Assembly: GCA_016180955.1 (NCBI GenBank) | Contig: JACPAD010000001.1 | Location: 139,516 to 178,110, forward strand | Direction of reading: 5' to 3' | DNA from: Candidatus Zambryskiibacteriota bacterium | GTDB lineage: Bacteria > Patescibacteriota > Minisyncoccia > Phycocordibacterales > Zambryskibacteraceae | DNA: 38,595 bases | Part shown: positions 29,334 through 37,142 of the stretch, piece after piece | Layout: each line of letters begins with the position of its first letter | Position numbering within the stretch: the stretch's first letter is position 1 | Notes under the pieces: generated by a model | What the model saw: only the letters and a program-made list of their open reading frames with translations | What the model was told of the DNA's origin: nothing | The model's database searches: none | Made by a program: the position numbers and the translations under genes

Positions 29334-30479
29334 TTGGCATTATTTAAAAGAACGCAGAAAATCGCGGAACCTACGCAGAAAGACGCAGAAGAAATTCAGC
29401 GTGAATCCGCGTCTAGTCCGCAAAATTCAGCGTCGGAATTTTTAGATAAAATCCCCACTCCCCCGGCAATCGATGATTTGGTAGAGGGACCAGTTATTTC
29501 TATTGACAAAGGTGCAGTCTACATCGACTTGCCTCCATACGGCACCGGTATCATCTACGGACGCGAGTTTATCAACGCGCGCGACATCATCAAAAGAATC
29601 AGTGTCGGCGACACCGTCGCCGGCAAAGTAATCGGCATCGGCGGCAAGGAGGGTTATTTTGAGATTTCTCTCAAGGAGGCGCGCCAAGCTCTCATCTGGA
29701 GCGAGGCCGAAGATGCCATCCGTGAGATGCGCGTCTTCGAACTTCCTATTGCAGACGCCAACAAGGGCGGCCTCATCATCAACTGGCAAGGTATTACCGG
29801 TTTCTTGCCGGCTAGCCAGCTCAAACCCGAGCATTATCCACGCATTGCCGACGGCGACAAAGACAAAATCTTAGATGAGTTAAAAAAGCTTGTGGGAGAG
29901 AGGGTGTTTGTCACCATCATCGGCGTCAGTCCCAAGGAAGGTAAGCTCATCTTTTCGGAGAAAAGTCCCGAGACTAAGGATAAAGAGAACATCGTCGCTC
30001 GCTACGCTTTGGGTGACGAACTCATAGGCGAAGTTACAGGGCTCGTCGACTTCGGCATCTTCGTCAAGCTCGAGGAAGGGCTTGAGGGCTTAGTTCATAT
30101 TTCCGAGATTGATTGGGGACTGGTCGAGAATCCAAAAGCGATGTTTAAAATCGGCGAGAAAGTTAAGGTCAAGGTTATCGAGATCAAAGACGACAAAATT
30201 TCCCTTTCCATAAAAGCGCTTAAGGAAAACCCGTGGCGTGAAGCCGAGAAGAAGTATAAGAAAGACGATATCGTCGAGGGAGTTATTATAAAATTCAACA
30301 AGCACGGCGCCCTGGCTTCGATTGAAGAAGGGGTGGCTGGTCTGGTACATATCTCCGAATTCGGCACGGAAGAGAAGCTTCGCGAGAAACTAGAGATGGG
30401 CAAAACCTACACCTTCAAGATCACCCTCTTCGACCCAAAAGAGCAGAAGATGGCCTTGTCATACATCGAGAAGAACTAG
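29334..30479 (+). CDS. rpsA: Small ribosomal subunit protein bS1-like (four S1 domains)
   Basis: A 381-residue RNA-binding protein with four S1/OB repeats: GPVISIDKGAVYIDLPPYGTGIIYG (about 50-120), GGLIINWQGITGFLPASQL (about 135-205), GEVTGLVDFGIFVKLEEGLEGLVHISEIDWG (about 225-295) and GVIIKFNKHGALASIEEGVAGLVHISEFG (about 310-380). E. coli S1 has six, so this is the shorter bacterial form. Translation starts at TTG (29334) as there is no nearby ATG. The first 45 residues are polar and disordered, encoded by micro-repeats (cgcagaa and ttcagcgt). The stop shares the palindrome CTAG with the pth stop on the other strand. Confidence 0.92.
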   Translation: MALFKRTQKIAEPTQKDAEEIQRESASSPQNSASEFLDKIPTPPAIDDLVEGPVISIDKGAVYIDLPPYGTGIIYGREFINARDIIKRISVGDTVAGKVIGIGGKEGYFEISLKEARQALIWSEAEDAIREMRVFELPIADANKGGLIINWQGITGFLPASQLKPEHYPRIADGDKDKILDELKKLVGERVFVTIIGVSPKEGKLIFSEKSPETKDKENIVARYALGDELIGEVTGLVDFGIFVKLEEGLEGLVHISEIDWGLVENPKAMFKIGEKVKVKVIEIKDDKISLSIKALKENPWREAEKKYKKDDIVEGVIIKFNKHGALASIEEGVAGLVHISEFGTEEKLREKLEMGKTYTFKITLFDPKEQKMALSYIEKN

Positions 30480-30979
30480 TTAAACCGATTCATTGCTTTC
30501 TCTAATCCGTCTTCCACTATTATCTCAACAGCTTCTCTAACCTTCTTGAAAACTTTTTTGAGAGTTTCTAATTCGGGTTTTCTGAAGTCAGAGAGGATAT
30601 GCTTTTCTACATAGGTCGGACCTATAGGTTTCTTTTTCGGAGAAATACCAATGCGAATCCTTATAAACGCCTCCGTCTTCAAAACTTTGATGATGGACTT
30701 AACGCCACGATGCCCTCCCGAGCCGCGATTGTAAGAAATTTTCATAGTGCCGAGAGGCAGATCAAGGTCGTCGTGGATAACAATTAGCTTTTGGGCCGCT
30801 TTTTTACTCTTTATCACCTTCGCAACAGCGGGGCCAGTCTTGTTCATGAACGTATCGGGAATAAAAACTTTGATACCGCTGACTTTGTCGGCGATAAAAT
30901 CCGCCGCCATCCGCCCTGTATTATGCCGCGTCTTCGCGTACTCCTCTGTTGGATTACCTAAACCTACGACGATATGCAT
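30476..30979 (-). CDS. pth: Peptidyl-tRNA hydrolase
   Basis: A 167-residue enzyme that recycles peptidyl-tRNA. Family residues are VVGLGNPTEEYAKTRHNTG with catalytic His18 and Asn8, FMNKTGPAV (Asn binding the tRNA), IHDDLDLPLG (catalytic Asp) and NRGSGGHRGVKSI. It is about 25 residues shorter than the E. coli protein, mainly in the segment between strand 2 and FIPDTFMN. It converges on rpsA with a 4-bp overlap, both stops being read from the same CTAG. Divergent from lepB with a 70-bp gap. Confidence 0.94.
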   Translation of the reverse strand: MHIVVGLGNPTEEYAKTRHNTGRMAADFIADKVSGIKVFIPDTFMNKTGPAVAKVIKSKKAAQKLIVIHDDLDLPLGTMKISYNRGSGGHRGVKSIIKVLKTEAFIRIRIGISPKKKPIGPTYVEKHILSDFRKPELETLKKVFKKVREAVEIIVEDGLEKAMNRFN

Positions 30980-31049
30980 TGTGCTATTGTGTCAAATAAG
31001 ATTAGATAATACAATTCGATAGACTCATTGCAAGCAATCTTTACAAATT

Positions 31050-31583
31050 ATGAATTCCGCCAGAGAGATCATTAAACTTATTCTCCTTTCTATCGTTATC
31101 GTCATCCCTTTCCGCCTCTTCATCGCCCAACCCTTTATCGTCGAGGGCGCTTCGATGGAACCTACTTTCGAATCGGGTGAATACCTCATCGTTGACGAGC
31201 TCTCATATTACTGGAAGACCCCCGAACGCGGCTCGGTCCTAGTCTTCAAATACCCTAAAGACCCCTCGAAGCGTTTTATCAAGCGGGTAATCGGGTTGCC
31301 AGAGGAAACAGTTTCTCTCCGGAACGGCACGGTCACGATTATCAATGACGGGCATCCCGAAGGCTTCGTTCTCGAAGAGTCTTACATCGAGATTAAGAAG
31401 GACGAAACCGTCAACTACATTTTAGGCAAAGGTGAATATTTCGTCATGGGCGACAACCGATTGTGGAGTTCTGATTCAAGAGTCTGGGGACCGGTGCCGG
31501 AAGATAACATCATCGGACGGCCTATCATCCAATTTCTGCCGCCTGAAATTTTTCCCGGCGAAGTTAACGTTAACAACCCATAA
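31050..31583 (+). CDS. lepB: Signal peptidase I
   Basis: A 177-residue membrane protease with one N-terminal helix (IIKLILLSIVIVIPFRLFIAQPFIV). The catalytic Ser is in VEGASMEPTF, the catalytic Lys in DPSKRFIKRVIGLPEE, and the family box is YFVMGDNRLWSSDSRVWGPVPEDNIIG. It removes signal peptides such as those of the pilin-like and LysM proteins in this window. Its stop overlaps the next start (TAATG), a translational coupling. No SD. Confidence 0.95.
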   Translation: MNSAREIIKLILLSIVIVIPFRLFIAQPFIVEGASMEPTFESGEYLIVDELSYYWKTPERGSVLVFKYPKDPSKRFIKRVIGLPEETVSLRNGTVTIINDGHPEGFVLEESYIEIKKDETVNYILGKGEYFVMGDNRLWSSDSRVWGPVPEDNIIGRPIIQFLPPEIFPGEVNVNNP

Positions 31584-32731
31584 TGCTAAAGGTTGAGAAT
31601 CAACGACCGGCGTGGCACTTGCAGGAGTTCGATAAGGCTCTTATCACCGCGACCTACTTCGGCTTCACTCCCATCATTGCCCCGAAGATTACCAAAGCGG
31701 ATTTCGAGGCTGTAAGCTACTGCACAACACACCCCCACTACGATGCCGCCGAGAAAGCGGCCGTCATCCGCACATATCTCCAAAAAAACTGGACTTCTCT
31801 GCCTCACCCATTAAGCATCGTCTATAAGAGAAAGAAACCTCTCAGCTATTCGCTCCACCTCATCGGTTCCTCTACCGGCATCGCTGAAGCAATGCTTATC
31901 CGCACCGCGCTCTCCATCCTCGCGGAGGAGGGTTATAAAAACTTGCGCGTCGATCTCAACTGCGTCGGCGACAGAGAATCCTTGTCTCTCTACGAGCGCG
32001 AGCTTATAAACTTTGTCAAAAAATTCGGCGGCAATCTCTCTGAAGAGTCACGGAAAGCGCTTAAAGAAGATATCTTCAATCTCTTCCGGCTAGAACAGGA
32101 GGAGGCGGTGACGCTCCGGGCGGGAGCACCCTCTGCCATCACTTATCTCTCGGCTCAAGCGAGAAGCTATTTCAAAGAAGTACTCGAGTTTATCGAGGCC
32201 TTAGGCATTGAATTTACTTTGGCCCCTGAGCTAGTAGGCGAGAAGAATCATTGTTCGCATACCATCTTTGCCATCAAGAGTTTGCCCGAACGGCAGGAGG
32301 GTGCGGAAGAACTTGTCGCTACCGGCTACCGCTACTCGCGGCTTGGCAGGCGTCTTGGCATGAAGAAAGAGGTTCCGATGGCCGCCGCCTCGATTTTCGT
32401 CGGGCAAAAATCCGGCCAGAGCCGCATTTACAAAAAATTATCAGAGCCGAAGTTCTATCTGGTCCAGCTCGGCCGCGAAGCAAAGATTAAGACTCTTAGC
32501 CTCATCGAGGAATTACGCCGCGAGCGTATTATGGTTCTCCACTTCCTCGGTAAAGATAAACTAGCCGCACAGTTTGCAAGTGCCGAAAGTTTACGCATTT
32601 CCTATCTTATAATCATCGGGCAGAAAGAGGCCCTCGACGGCACCGCCACCGTAAGAAATGTCTCCACACGCGCCCAGGAAACTATCCCGATGGAAATGCT
32701 CCCCCAATTTCTCAAACACATCAGTCTTTAG
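31583..32731 (+). CDS. HisRS-like class II synthetase paralogue with lost active-site motifs
   Basis: A 382-residue protein related to histidyl-tRNA synthetase. Kept features are the region VDLNCVGDRESLSLYERELINFV (HisRS: N-x-x-G-D-x-E), EELVATGYRYSRLGRRLGMKKEVPMAAASIFVG in place of the GGRYDxLxxxLGG...AxGxxxGxxR block, and a C-terminal anticodon-binding-like domain (about 290-382). Lost features are motif 2 with its arginines and the LDYYTRTVFE signature, replaced by GEKNHCSHTIFAI. It is therefore either a non-catalytic paralogue, like HisZ, or a strongly diverged synthetase. Translationally coupled to lepB. Confidence 0.6.
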   Translation: MLKVENQRPAWHLQEFDKALITATYFGFTPIIAPKITKADFEAVSYCTTHPHYDAAEKAAVIRTYLQKNWTSLPHPLSIVYKRKKPLSYSLHLIGSSTGIAEAMLIRTALSILAEEGYKNLRVDLNCVGDRESLSLYERELINFVKKFGGNLSEESRKALKEDIFNLFRLEQEEAVTLRAGAPSAITYLSAQARSYFKEVLEFIEALGIEFTLAPELVGEKNHCSHTIFAIKSLPERQEGAEELVATGYRYSRLGRRLGMKKEVPMAAASIFVGQKSGQSRIYKKLSEPKFYLVQLGREAKIKTLSLIEELRRERIMVLHFLGKDKLAAQFASAESLRISYLIIIGQKEALDGTATVRNVSTRAQETIPMEMLPQFLKHISL

Positions 32732-32791
32732 AAATCTAAATGACTAATGCTTAATGACTAATTTGTCATTACTTTAACCTTATGTTAAAGT
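32732..32791 (+). promoter_or_regulatory. rpsU promoter and AATGACT stutter
   Basis: TTGTCA (32763-32768), 17 bases, TAAAGT (32786-32791); the message would begin about four bases before the rpsU ATG at 32802. Upstream, 32740-32764 repeats a TAATGACT unit imperfectly. Confidence 0.5.
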
Positions 32792-32801
32792 GTCCCCTGC
32801 A

Positions 32802-33065
32802 ATGCAAGCATCGGTCAATATCGAAGTCTCCAGAGGCCCGAATGAAAACAACTTAAGCGTCTTAAGGCGCTTTACCAAGCGCGTCCAGCAAGCGGGCGTC
32901 TTGCCGCGTGTCCGCTCTAAGCGCTACAGCGAGCGCGAGAAATCGGAGAACGTCAAGCGGGCCAAAACATTGGAATATCTCAGAAAGAAAGAAGTGGCTG
33001 CCGAGCTCATCAAACTCGGCAAAATAAATGAAATCAGCAAATTCTCCCGTTCTCGCCGGCGCTAA
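32802..33065 (+). CDS. rpsU: Small ribosomal subunit protein bS21
   Basis: An 87-residue basic protein: VNIEVSRGPNENNLSVLRRFTKRVQQAGVLPRVRSKRYSEREKSENVKRAK is the bS21 pattern (E-N-x-x-x-A-L-R-R-F, then G-x-L-x-E-x-R-R-R). The C-terminal part is longer than in E. coli (71 residues). I use the ATG at 32802; a GTG four codons upstream would lie at or before the transcription start. Its 3' end overlaps ybeY by 38 bp. Confidence 0.85.
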   Translation: MQASVNIEVSRGPNENNLSVLRRFTKRVQQAGVLPRVRSKRYSEREKSENVKRAKTLEYLRKKEVAAELIKLGKINEISKFSRSRRR

Positions 33066-33399
33066 AAAATTCGAGAAGATAAAGAACCGGATTCTAGGCA
33101 AAAAATACGAACTTTCTTTAGTCTTCACCGCCAATTCACTAATGAGACGGCTCAACCGCATTTACCGCGGGCAGGATTTGCCGACTAACGTTTTGGCTTT
33201 CCCGCTTTCTAAAACAAGCGGAGAAATTTTCATAAATCCTTCGCGCGCTAAACCTTGGAACGTCGAACAGCTCCTTATCCACGCTCTTTTGCATTTGAAA
33301 GGAATGAAACACGGGCGTAAAATGGAGCAAGCTGAAAAAAAATATTTAAATGGCACGTCAAATCGTAGTCGGTATCGATATCGGAACTTTCGAGACTAA
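33028..33399 (+). CDS. ybeY: Endoribonuclease YbeY
   Basis: A 123-residue metalloprotein used in rRNA maturation and ribosome quality control. The zinc motif is IHALLHLKGMKH (HxxxHxxxxxH) and the preceding YRGQDLPTNVLAFPLSKTSGEIFINP is the conserved T-DVLSFP-GDI block. It overlaps rpsU by 38 bp and its last 16 residues (GTSNRSRYRYRNFRD) run 50 bp into ftsA, an unusually long double overlap. That tail lies outside the family domain. Confidence 0.88.
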   Translation: MKSANSPVLAGAKKFEKIKNRILGKKYELSLVFTANSLMRRLNRIYRGQDLPTNVLAFPLSKTSGEIFINPSRAKPWNVEQLLIHALLHLKGMKHGRKMEQAEKKYLNGTSNRSRYRYRNFRD

Positions 33400-34552
33400 A
33401 GTAATTATCGCACAGGGGGCAATCGTCGACGGGCACTTCACTCCCAAAATCATTGGCACGGGAACAGCGGAGTCCAAGGGTGTCGAGCACGGCTATATTA
33501 CTAACATTTCGGAAGCCGCTCATGCGCTCTCTTCCGCGGTAGCCAAGGCCGAAAGAATTGCTGGAATAAAGGCCAGGCGCGCCTATGTTGCCTTCGGGGG
33601 CTTGGGCTTGGGTGGGCTCTCCGCTACCGGTTCCGTAGCCATCTCGCGAGCCGACCTTGAGATTACCGAGCGCGACTTAGCATTGGCAATGGAGCAGGCC
33701 GAGAAGAACATCCCTGCCGTAGCCTCTCTTAACAGGCGCATCATTAATTCCATACCGGTTGAATACAAAATTGACGGCAAGATTTCGTGGGGAGAACCTT
33801 TGGGACTCAAGGCCCAAAGAATAGAGGTCAAGGCGCTTTTCATCACTTGCATGGAACATCATCTTTCCGACCTAATCAAGACCGTCGAGGAAGCGGGCAT
33901 CGAGGTTATCGATGTGGTGGCGGCGCCGGTGGCCGCTGGATTCGTCACTGTTTCGAAAAAGCAGCGCCGAGTCGGCTGTCTTCTGGCTGATCTCGGCGCC
34001 GAAACTCTTTCGGTTATGGCTTTTGAGAACAACAATCCCGTCTCGCTCGAGGTTTTCCCCGTCGGAAGCGAGGATATCACCAACGACATCGCTTTAGGCC
34101 TTAAAATATTGCTTGAAGAGGCAGAGAATATCAAACTTGGCGGCCTCGCTCGCTTGTCTTACTCGAAGAAAAAACTTGAAGAAATTATCGCTCTCCGGCT
34201 CAAGGACTGTTTTGAGCTCATCGAGAGCCACTTAAAGAAGATTGGGCGCGATTCGCTTCTGCCAGCCGGAATAATACTAATGGGCGGCGGAGCGGGAACG
34301 GCTGGTATCAAACACTTTGCTGAAGAGGTTCTTGGACTGCCAGCCCAAGTGGCAGAAGTCCACTTGGGCGGTAGCGATAAAAATAAAATACGCGATAGCA
34401 TCTGGGCCGTGTCGTGCGGTTTGGTGCTAGTAGGTTTCAACGCCAACAACGAGGAGCAGTTTATCGGTAGACGCGGAAGGGCGCTGTCCGCCGAAGGCGG
34501 ACAGCGCCTCATGCGCCGCTTCTCACGCTGGGTTTCGCAATTTTTGCCTTAA
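33350..34552 (+). CDS. ftsA: Cell division protein FtsA
   Basis: A 400-residue actin-like protein that anchors FtsZ to the membrane. Actin motifs are VVGIDIGTFETKVIIAQG, CLLADLGAETLSVMAF and ILMGGGAGTAGIKHFAEEV; the 1C subdomain lies between the first two. The last 15 residues (RLMRRFSRWVSQFLP) form the amphipathic membrane-targeting helix. Two palindromes are within the gene: 34343-34369 (residues of about 332-340) and 34481-34507 (about 378-386), the latter just before the targeting helix. Family length is about 420. It is followed by ftsZ after 87 bp. Confidence 0.95.
   Translation: MARQIVVGIDIGTFETKVIIAQGAIVDGHFTPKIIGTGTAESKGVEHGYITNISEAAHALSSAVAKAERIAGIKARRAYVAFGGLGLGGLSATGSVAISRADLEITERDLALAMEQAEKNIPAVASLNRRIINSIPVEYKIDGKISWGEPLGLKAQRIEVKALFITCMEHHLSDLIKTVEEAGIEVIDVVAAPVAAGFVTVSKKQRRVGCLLADLGAETLSVMAFENNNPVSLEVFPVGSEDITNDIALGLKILLEEAENIKLGGLARLSYSKKKLEEIIALRLKDCFELIESHLKKIGRDSLLPAGIILMGGGAGTAGIKHFAEEVLGLPAQVAEVHLGGSDKNKIRDSIWAVSCGLVLVGFNANNEEQFIGRRGRALSAEGGQRLMRRFSRWVSQFLP
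34331..34369. repeat. Coding palindrome 1 in ftsA
   Basis: GCCCAAGTGG (34343-34352), loop cagaagt, CCACTTGGGC (34360-34369), with a further nested TGGACT/AGTCCA pairing starting at 34333. It shares the words CTTGGA, CAAGT and CAGAAGT with the dnaE element in the same order, which suggests one family. Confidence 0.5.
34481..34507. repeat. Coding palindrome 2 in ftsA, gaa triloop
   Basis: GCGCTGTCCGCC (34481-34492), gaa, GGCGGACAGCGC (34496-34507): a perfect 12-bp stem with a three-base loop, encoding RALSAEGGQR directly before the FtsA membrane-targeting helix. Confidence 0.65.
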
Positions 34553-34639
34553 AACCAAGAAACGAATACTAAAAAGGTCAACTGCTTTTCTTTTTCAAAC
34601 TCTTTGATAATATAGGCCCATCATTTTAATAAAAGCTTC

Positions 34640-35815
34640 ATGCCACAAATCAAACCAGAGGTAGAATCTTTCGCTCGTATTAAAGTCATCGGGGTTGGCG
34701 GCTCGGGTAAAAACACGGTCAACCACATGATCAACTCCAGGGTCAAAGGAGTCGAGTTCATTGCCGTCAACACCGACGCCCAAGACCTCCACCACTCGCT
34801 CGCCAAAAAGAAGATTCACATCGGCAAGAACTTAACGAGAGGCCTCGGTACCGGCATGAATCCGGAGCTCGGTAAGCGCGCTGTCGAAGAAACCAAGGAA
34901 GAAATGCAGGAGGCCATCAAGGGCGCCGACATGGTTTTCATCGCCGGCGGCCTGGGCGGCGGCACAGCATCGGGCGCCGCTCCGGTCGTCGCTCGCACCG
35001 CTAAGGAGAACGGCTGTCTCACTGTGGCTGTCGTGACCAAGCCGTTCTTCTTCGAAGGCCAGCAGAGAATGAAAATCGCCGAAGCAGCTGTGGAGGAGCT
35101 TAAGCAAGCTGTCGACGCTTTGATTATCATCCCGAACGACCGCCTGCTCCAGACAGTCGAGAAGAACGTCACTGCCAAAAACGCCTTCGCCATCTGCGAC
35201 AACATTCTCAAGGAAGCCGTCGAGGGCATCTCCGACCTCATCACCACTCCAGGCATTATTAATATTGATTTCGCCGACATTCGTGCTGTCATGGAGAATG
35301 CTGGTGCGGCGCTCATGGGCATCGGTTCCGCCACCGGCGAGAACCGCGCCGCCGAGGCCGCCCGTGCCGCCATCTCCTCGCCGCTTCTTGAAATCTCAAT
35401 CACCGGGGCCAAGGGCGTGCTCTTCTCTATTGCTGGTGGGGACGATCTTACTATGTTTGAGATTCAAGACGCCGCTAAGGTTATCACTGAATCCGTCGAC
35501 CAGAACGCCAAGATTATTTTCGGAACCGTCCGCGACGACAAGCTCAAAAAGGGCGAGGTCAAGATTACCGTCATTGCGTCGGATTTCCCCGAGAACAAGG
35601 ACAAGTCCAAATCCACTTCCCTTTTTCAGAACTTCTCGGGCGAGGAGGAGAGGGGCAAAGGCAAAATTTTTAATACCGCCCCCCTTCAAGAAAAACCGTC
35701 TGCCAAAGAAGAAACAAAAAAGAGCGCCGGTACTCCCGCCAGCTCTCCTGTCGAGGACAATGACGACGACTGGTCCGCCGTTCCGGCATTTCTCCGCAGG
35801 TCGAAACTTAAATAG
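34640..35815 (+). CDS. ftsZ: Cell division protein FtsZ
   Basis: A 391-residue tubulin-like GTPase forming the division ring. The nucleotide motif is AGGLGGGTASGAAPVVA, where the usual GGGTGTG reads GGGTASG. VIGVGGSGKNTVNHM, the T7 region (ITTPGIINIDFADIRAVM) and the C-terminal peptide (DDWSAVPAFLRRSKLK), which binds FtsA, are all present. The linker before the peptide is short and Lys/Ser/Glu-rich. GATAATAT at 34607-34614 may be its -10 box. No SD. Confidence 0.96.
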   Translation: MPQIKPEVESFARIKVIGVGGSGKNTVNHMINSRVKGVEFIAVNTDAQDLHHSLAKKKIHIGKNLTRGLGTGMNPELGKRAVEETKEEMQEAIKGADMVFIAGGLGGGTASGAAPVVARTAKENGCLTVAVVTKPFFFEGQQRMKIAEAAVEELKQAVDALIIIPNDRLLQTVEKNVTAKNAFAICDNILKEAVEGISDLITTPGIINIDFADIRAVMENAGAALMGIGSATGENRAAEAARAAISSPLLEISITGAKGVLFSIAGGDDLTMFEIQDAAKVITESVDQNAKIIFGTVRDDKLKKGEVKITVIASDFPENKDKSKSTSLFQNFSGEEERGKGKIFNTAPLQEKPSAKEETKKSAGTPASSPVEDNDDDWSAVPAFLRRSKLK

Positions 35816-35905
35816 GAGTAGGGAGTAATAAATAGTAGGTAGTATGAGGAAAAAATTTTTGGTATTCTGTATTGGTTATTAAACTTACTTCTTACTCCTT
35901 ACTCC
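35816..35905. repeat. Intergenic imperfect inverted repeat of GGAGTA/TACTCC units
   Basis: The ftsZ-trxB gap starts with repeated GGAGTA-type units (35815-35845) and ends with their complements (TTACTTC TTACTCC TTACTCC, 35883-35904), enclosing an AT-rich centre with ATTTTTGG. It can fold into one long imperfect hairpin. It might serve as terminator or merely be expanded low-complexity sequence. Confidence 0.5.
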
Positions 35906-36826
35906 ATGACTTACGATTTAGCTATTATCGGCGGAGGTCCCGCCGGCGTAGCCGCCGGCGTTTATGCTGCCCGCAAACGTTTAAAGACTCTGTTTATCAC
36001 GGAGTCTTTCGGCGGGCAGAGTACTGAATCGACTGGTATAGAGAATTGGATAGGCACTATCAATATCCCTGGGCTTGAGTTCGGCAAGATGCTTGAGAAG
36101 CATTTGCGTTTCTATGCTGGCGACTCGGTAGAAATAATCACGGGTGATAAGGTCAATAAAGTTGACAGGATAAATAATGAATTTCAGATACAAACAGAGA
36201 TGGAAAAAACTTATTTAACGAAAACCGTTTTAGTAGCAACGGGCAGTGTCCGCCGGAAGCTCGAAATTGCAGGGGCGAAAGAATTTGAGAACAAGGGCAT
36301 CAGTTACTGCGCCTCCTGCGACGGACCGCTTTTCGCGGGACAGGATGTGGCTGTCATTGGCGGCGGTAACGCCGCTTTCGAGACTGCCGCCCAGCTTCTC
36401 GCGTACGTTAAATCTGTCACTCTTTTTAATAGAAGTGCCAATTTCAAAGTCGACGAAGTTACCGCAGAGAAAGTACTTTCCCACCCCAAGATGACAGCGC
36501 TCAAGAATGTCGTGCCCAAAGAGATTAGAGGCGATAAATTTGTAAGCTCGCTTATTTATACAGACCAGAGCGAGGAACATGAGCTCAAGGTGGGGGGCAT
36601 CTTCGTCGAAATAGGACTCGTACCGACTACCTCCTTCGTCGAAGGGCTCATCAACTTGAATCAATACAAACAGATTCCAGTCGATCCGCACACCCAGCGT
36701 GCCGAAGTTCCAGGCATCTGGGCCGCCGGTGACTCGACGAACGGACTTTATCACCAGAATAATATTGCCGCCGGTGACGCCGTCAAAGCGCTCGAGGATA
36801 TTTATCTATATCTGCATGCCAAGTAA
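35906..36826 (+). CDS. trxB: Thioredoxin reductase-like flavoprotein
   Basis: A 306-residue FAD/NADPH enzyme. LAIIGGGPAGVAAGVYAARK binds FAD, DVAVIGGGNAAFETAAQL binds NADPH, CASC (in SYCASCDGPLF) is the redox disulphide and GIWAAGDSTNGLYHQNNIAAGDAVKAL is the FAD-end motif. Length is normal for TrxB. The partner thioredoxin is not in the window. It ends four bases from the 3' end of the convergent tRNA-Val gene. Confidence 0.93.
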   Translation: MTYDLAIIGGGPAGVAAGVYAARKRLKTLFITESFGGQSTESTGIENWIGTINIPGLEFGKMLEKHLRFYAGDSVEIITGDKVNKVDRINNEFQIQTEMEKTYLTKTVLVATGSVRRKLEIAGAKEFENKGISYCASCDGPLFAGQDVAVIGGGNAAFETAAQLLAYVKSVTLFNRSANFKVDEVTAEKVLSHPKMTALKNVVPKEIRGDKFVSSLIYTDQSEEHELKVGGIFVEIGLVPTTSFVEGLINLNQYKQIPVDPHTQRAEVPGIWAAGDSTNGLYHQNNIAAGDAVKALEDIYLYLHAK

Positions 36827-36830
36827 CTAG

Positions 36831-36903
36831 TGCGCGGTAGAGAACTCGAATCTCTGACCCTCCCCACGTCAAGGGGATGCTCTACCAACTGAGCTAACCG
36901 CGC
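36831..36903 (-). tRNA. tRNA-Val (anticodon GAC)
   Basis: A 73-base cloverleaf on the minus strand. The acceptor stem is GCGCGGT/ACCGCGC, the D arm AGCTCAGTTGGTAGAGC, the anticodon stem TCCCC/GGGGA with loop TTGACGT, and the T arm AGAGATTCGAGTTCTCT. The discriminator is A and CCA is not encoded. Confidence 0.95.
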
Positions 36904-36960
36904 GCCAACGTAGTTTTATGCGAAGGCGAACTAGACAACACTTTACCTCAAAAAATGTTC

Positions 36961-37050
36961 TGGCGGAAGGGGTGAGATTTGAACTCACGGTCACCTTACG
37001 GCGACGTCGGTTTTCGAAACCGGTGCTTTAAACCACTCAGCCACCCTTCC
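36961..37050 (-). tRNA. tRNA-Ser (anticodon CGA)
   Basis: A 90-base class II tRNA on the minus strand: acceptor GGAAGGG/CCCTTCC, a long variable arm (GTCGCCGTAAGGTGAC), anticodon loop TTCGAAA within TTTCGAAA, T arm GTGAGTTCAAATCTCAC, discriminator G and an encoded CCA at 36961-36963. The outer anticodon-stem pair is a C/A mismatch. Confidence 0.95.
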
Positions 37051-37086
37051 TCGCCTGCCGGGCCCAGCTGGTAGGTAACGGCTAAA

Positions 37087-37127
37087 ACTATAACACTTTT
37101 TGTCTTTTTAACCAAAAATGTTACTAT
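37087..37127. promoter_or_regulatory. Overlapping divergent promoters of tRNA-Ser and tRNA-Glu
   Basis: Minus strand: TTGGTT (37110-37115), 17 bases, TATAGT (37087-37092) for tRNA-Ser. Plus strand: TTGTCT (37100-37105), 16 bases, TACTAT (37122-37127) for tRNA-Glu. The two -35 boxes lie in the same AT-rich tract. Confidence 0.5.
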
Positions 37128-37142
37128 TTTTAAGCTTAAGGC

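Noticed and set aside
35265-35828. Plus-strand ORF of 187 codons in another frame of ftsZ
   Set aside because: Low-complexity Pro/Arg/Ser translation caused by the codon bias of ftsZ.
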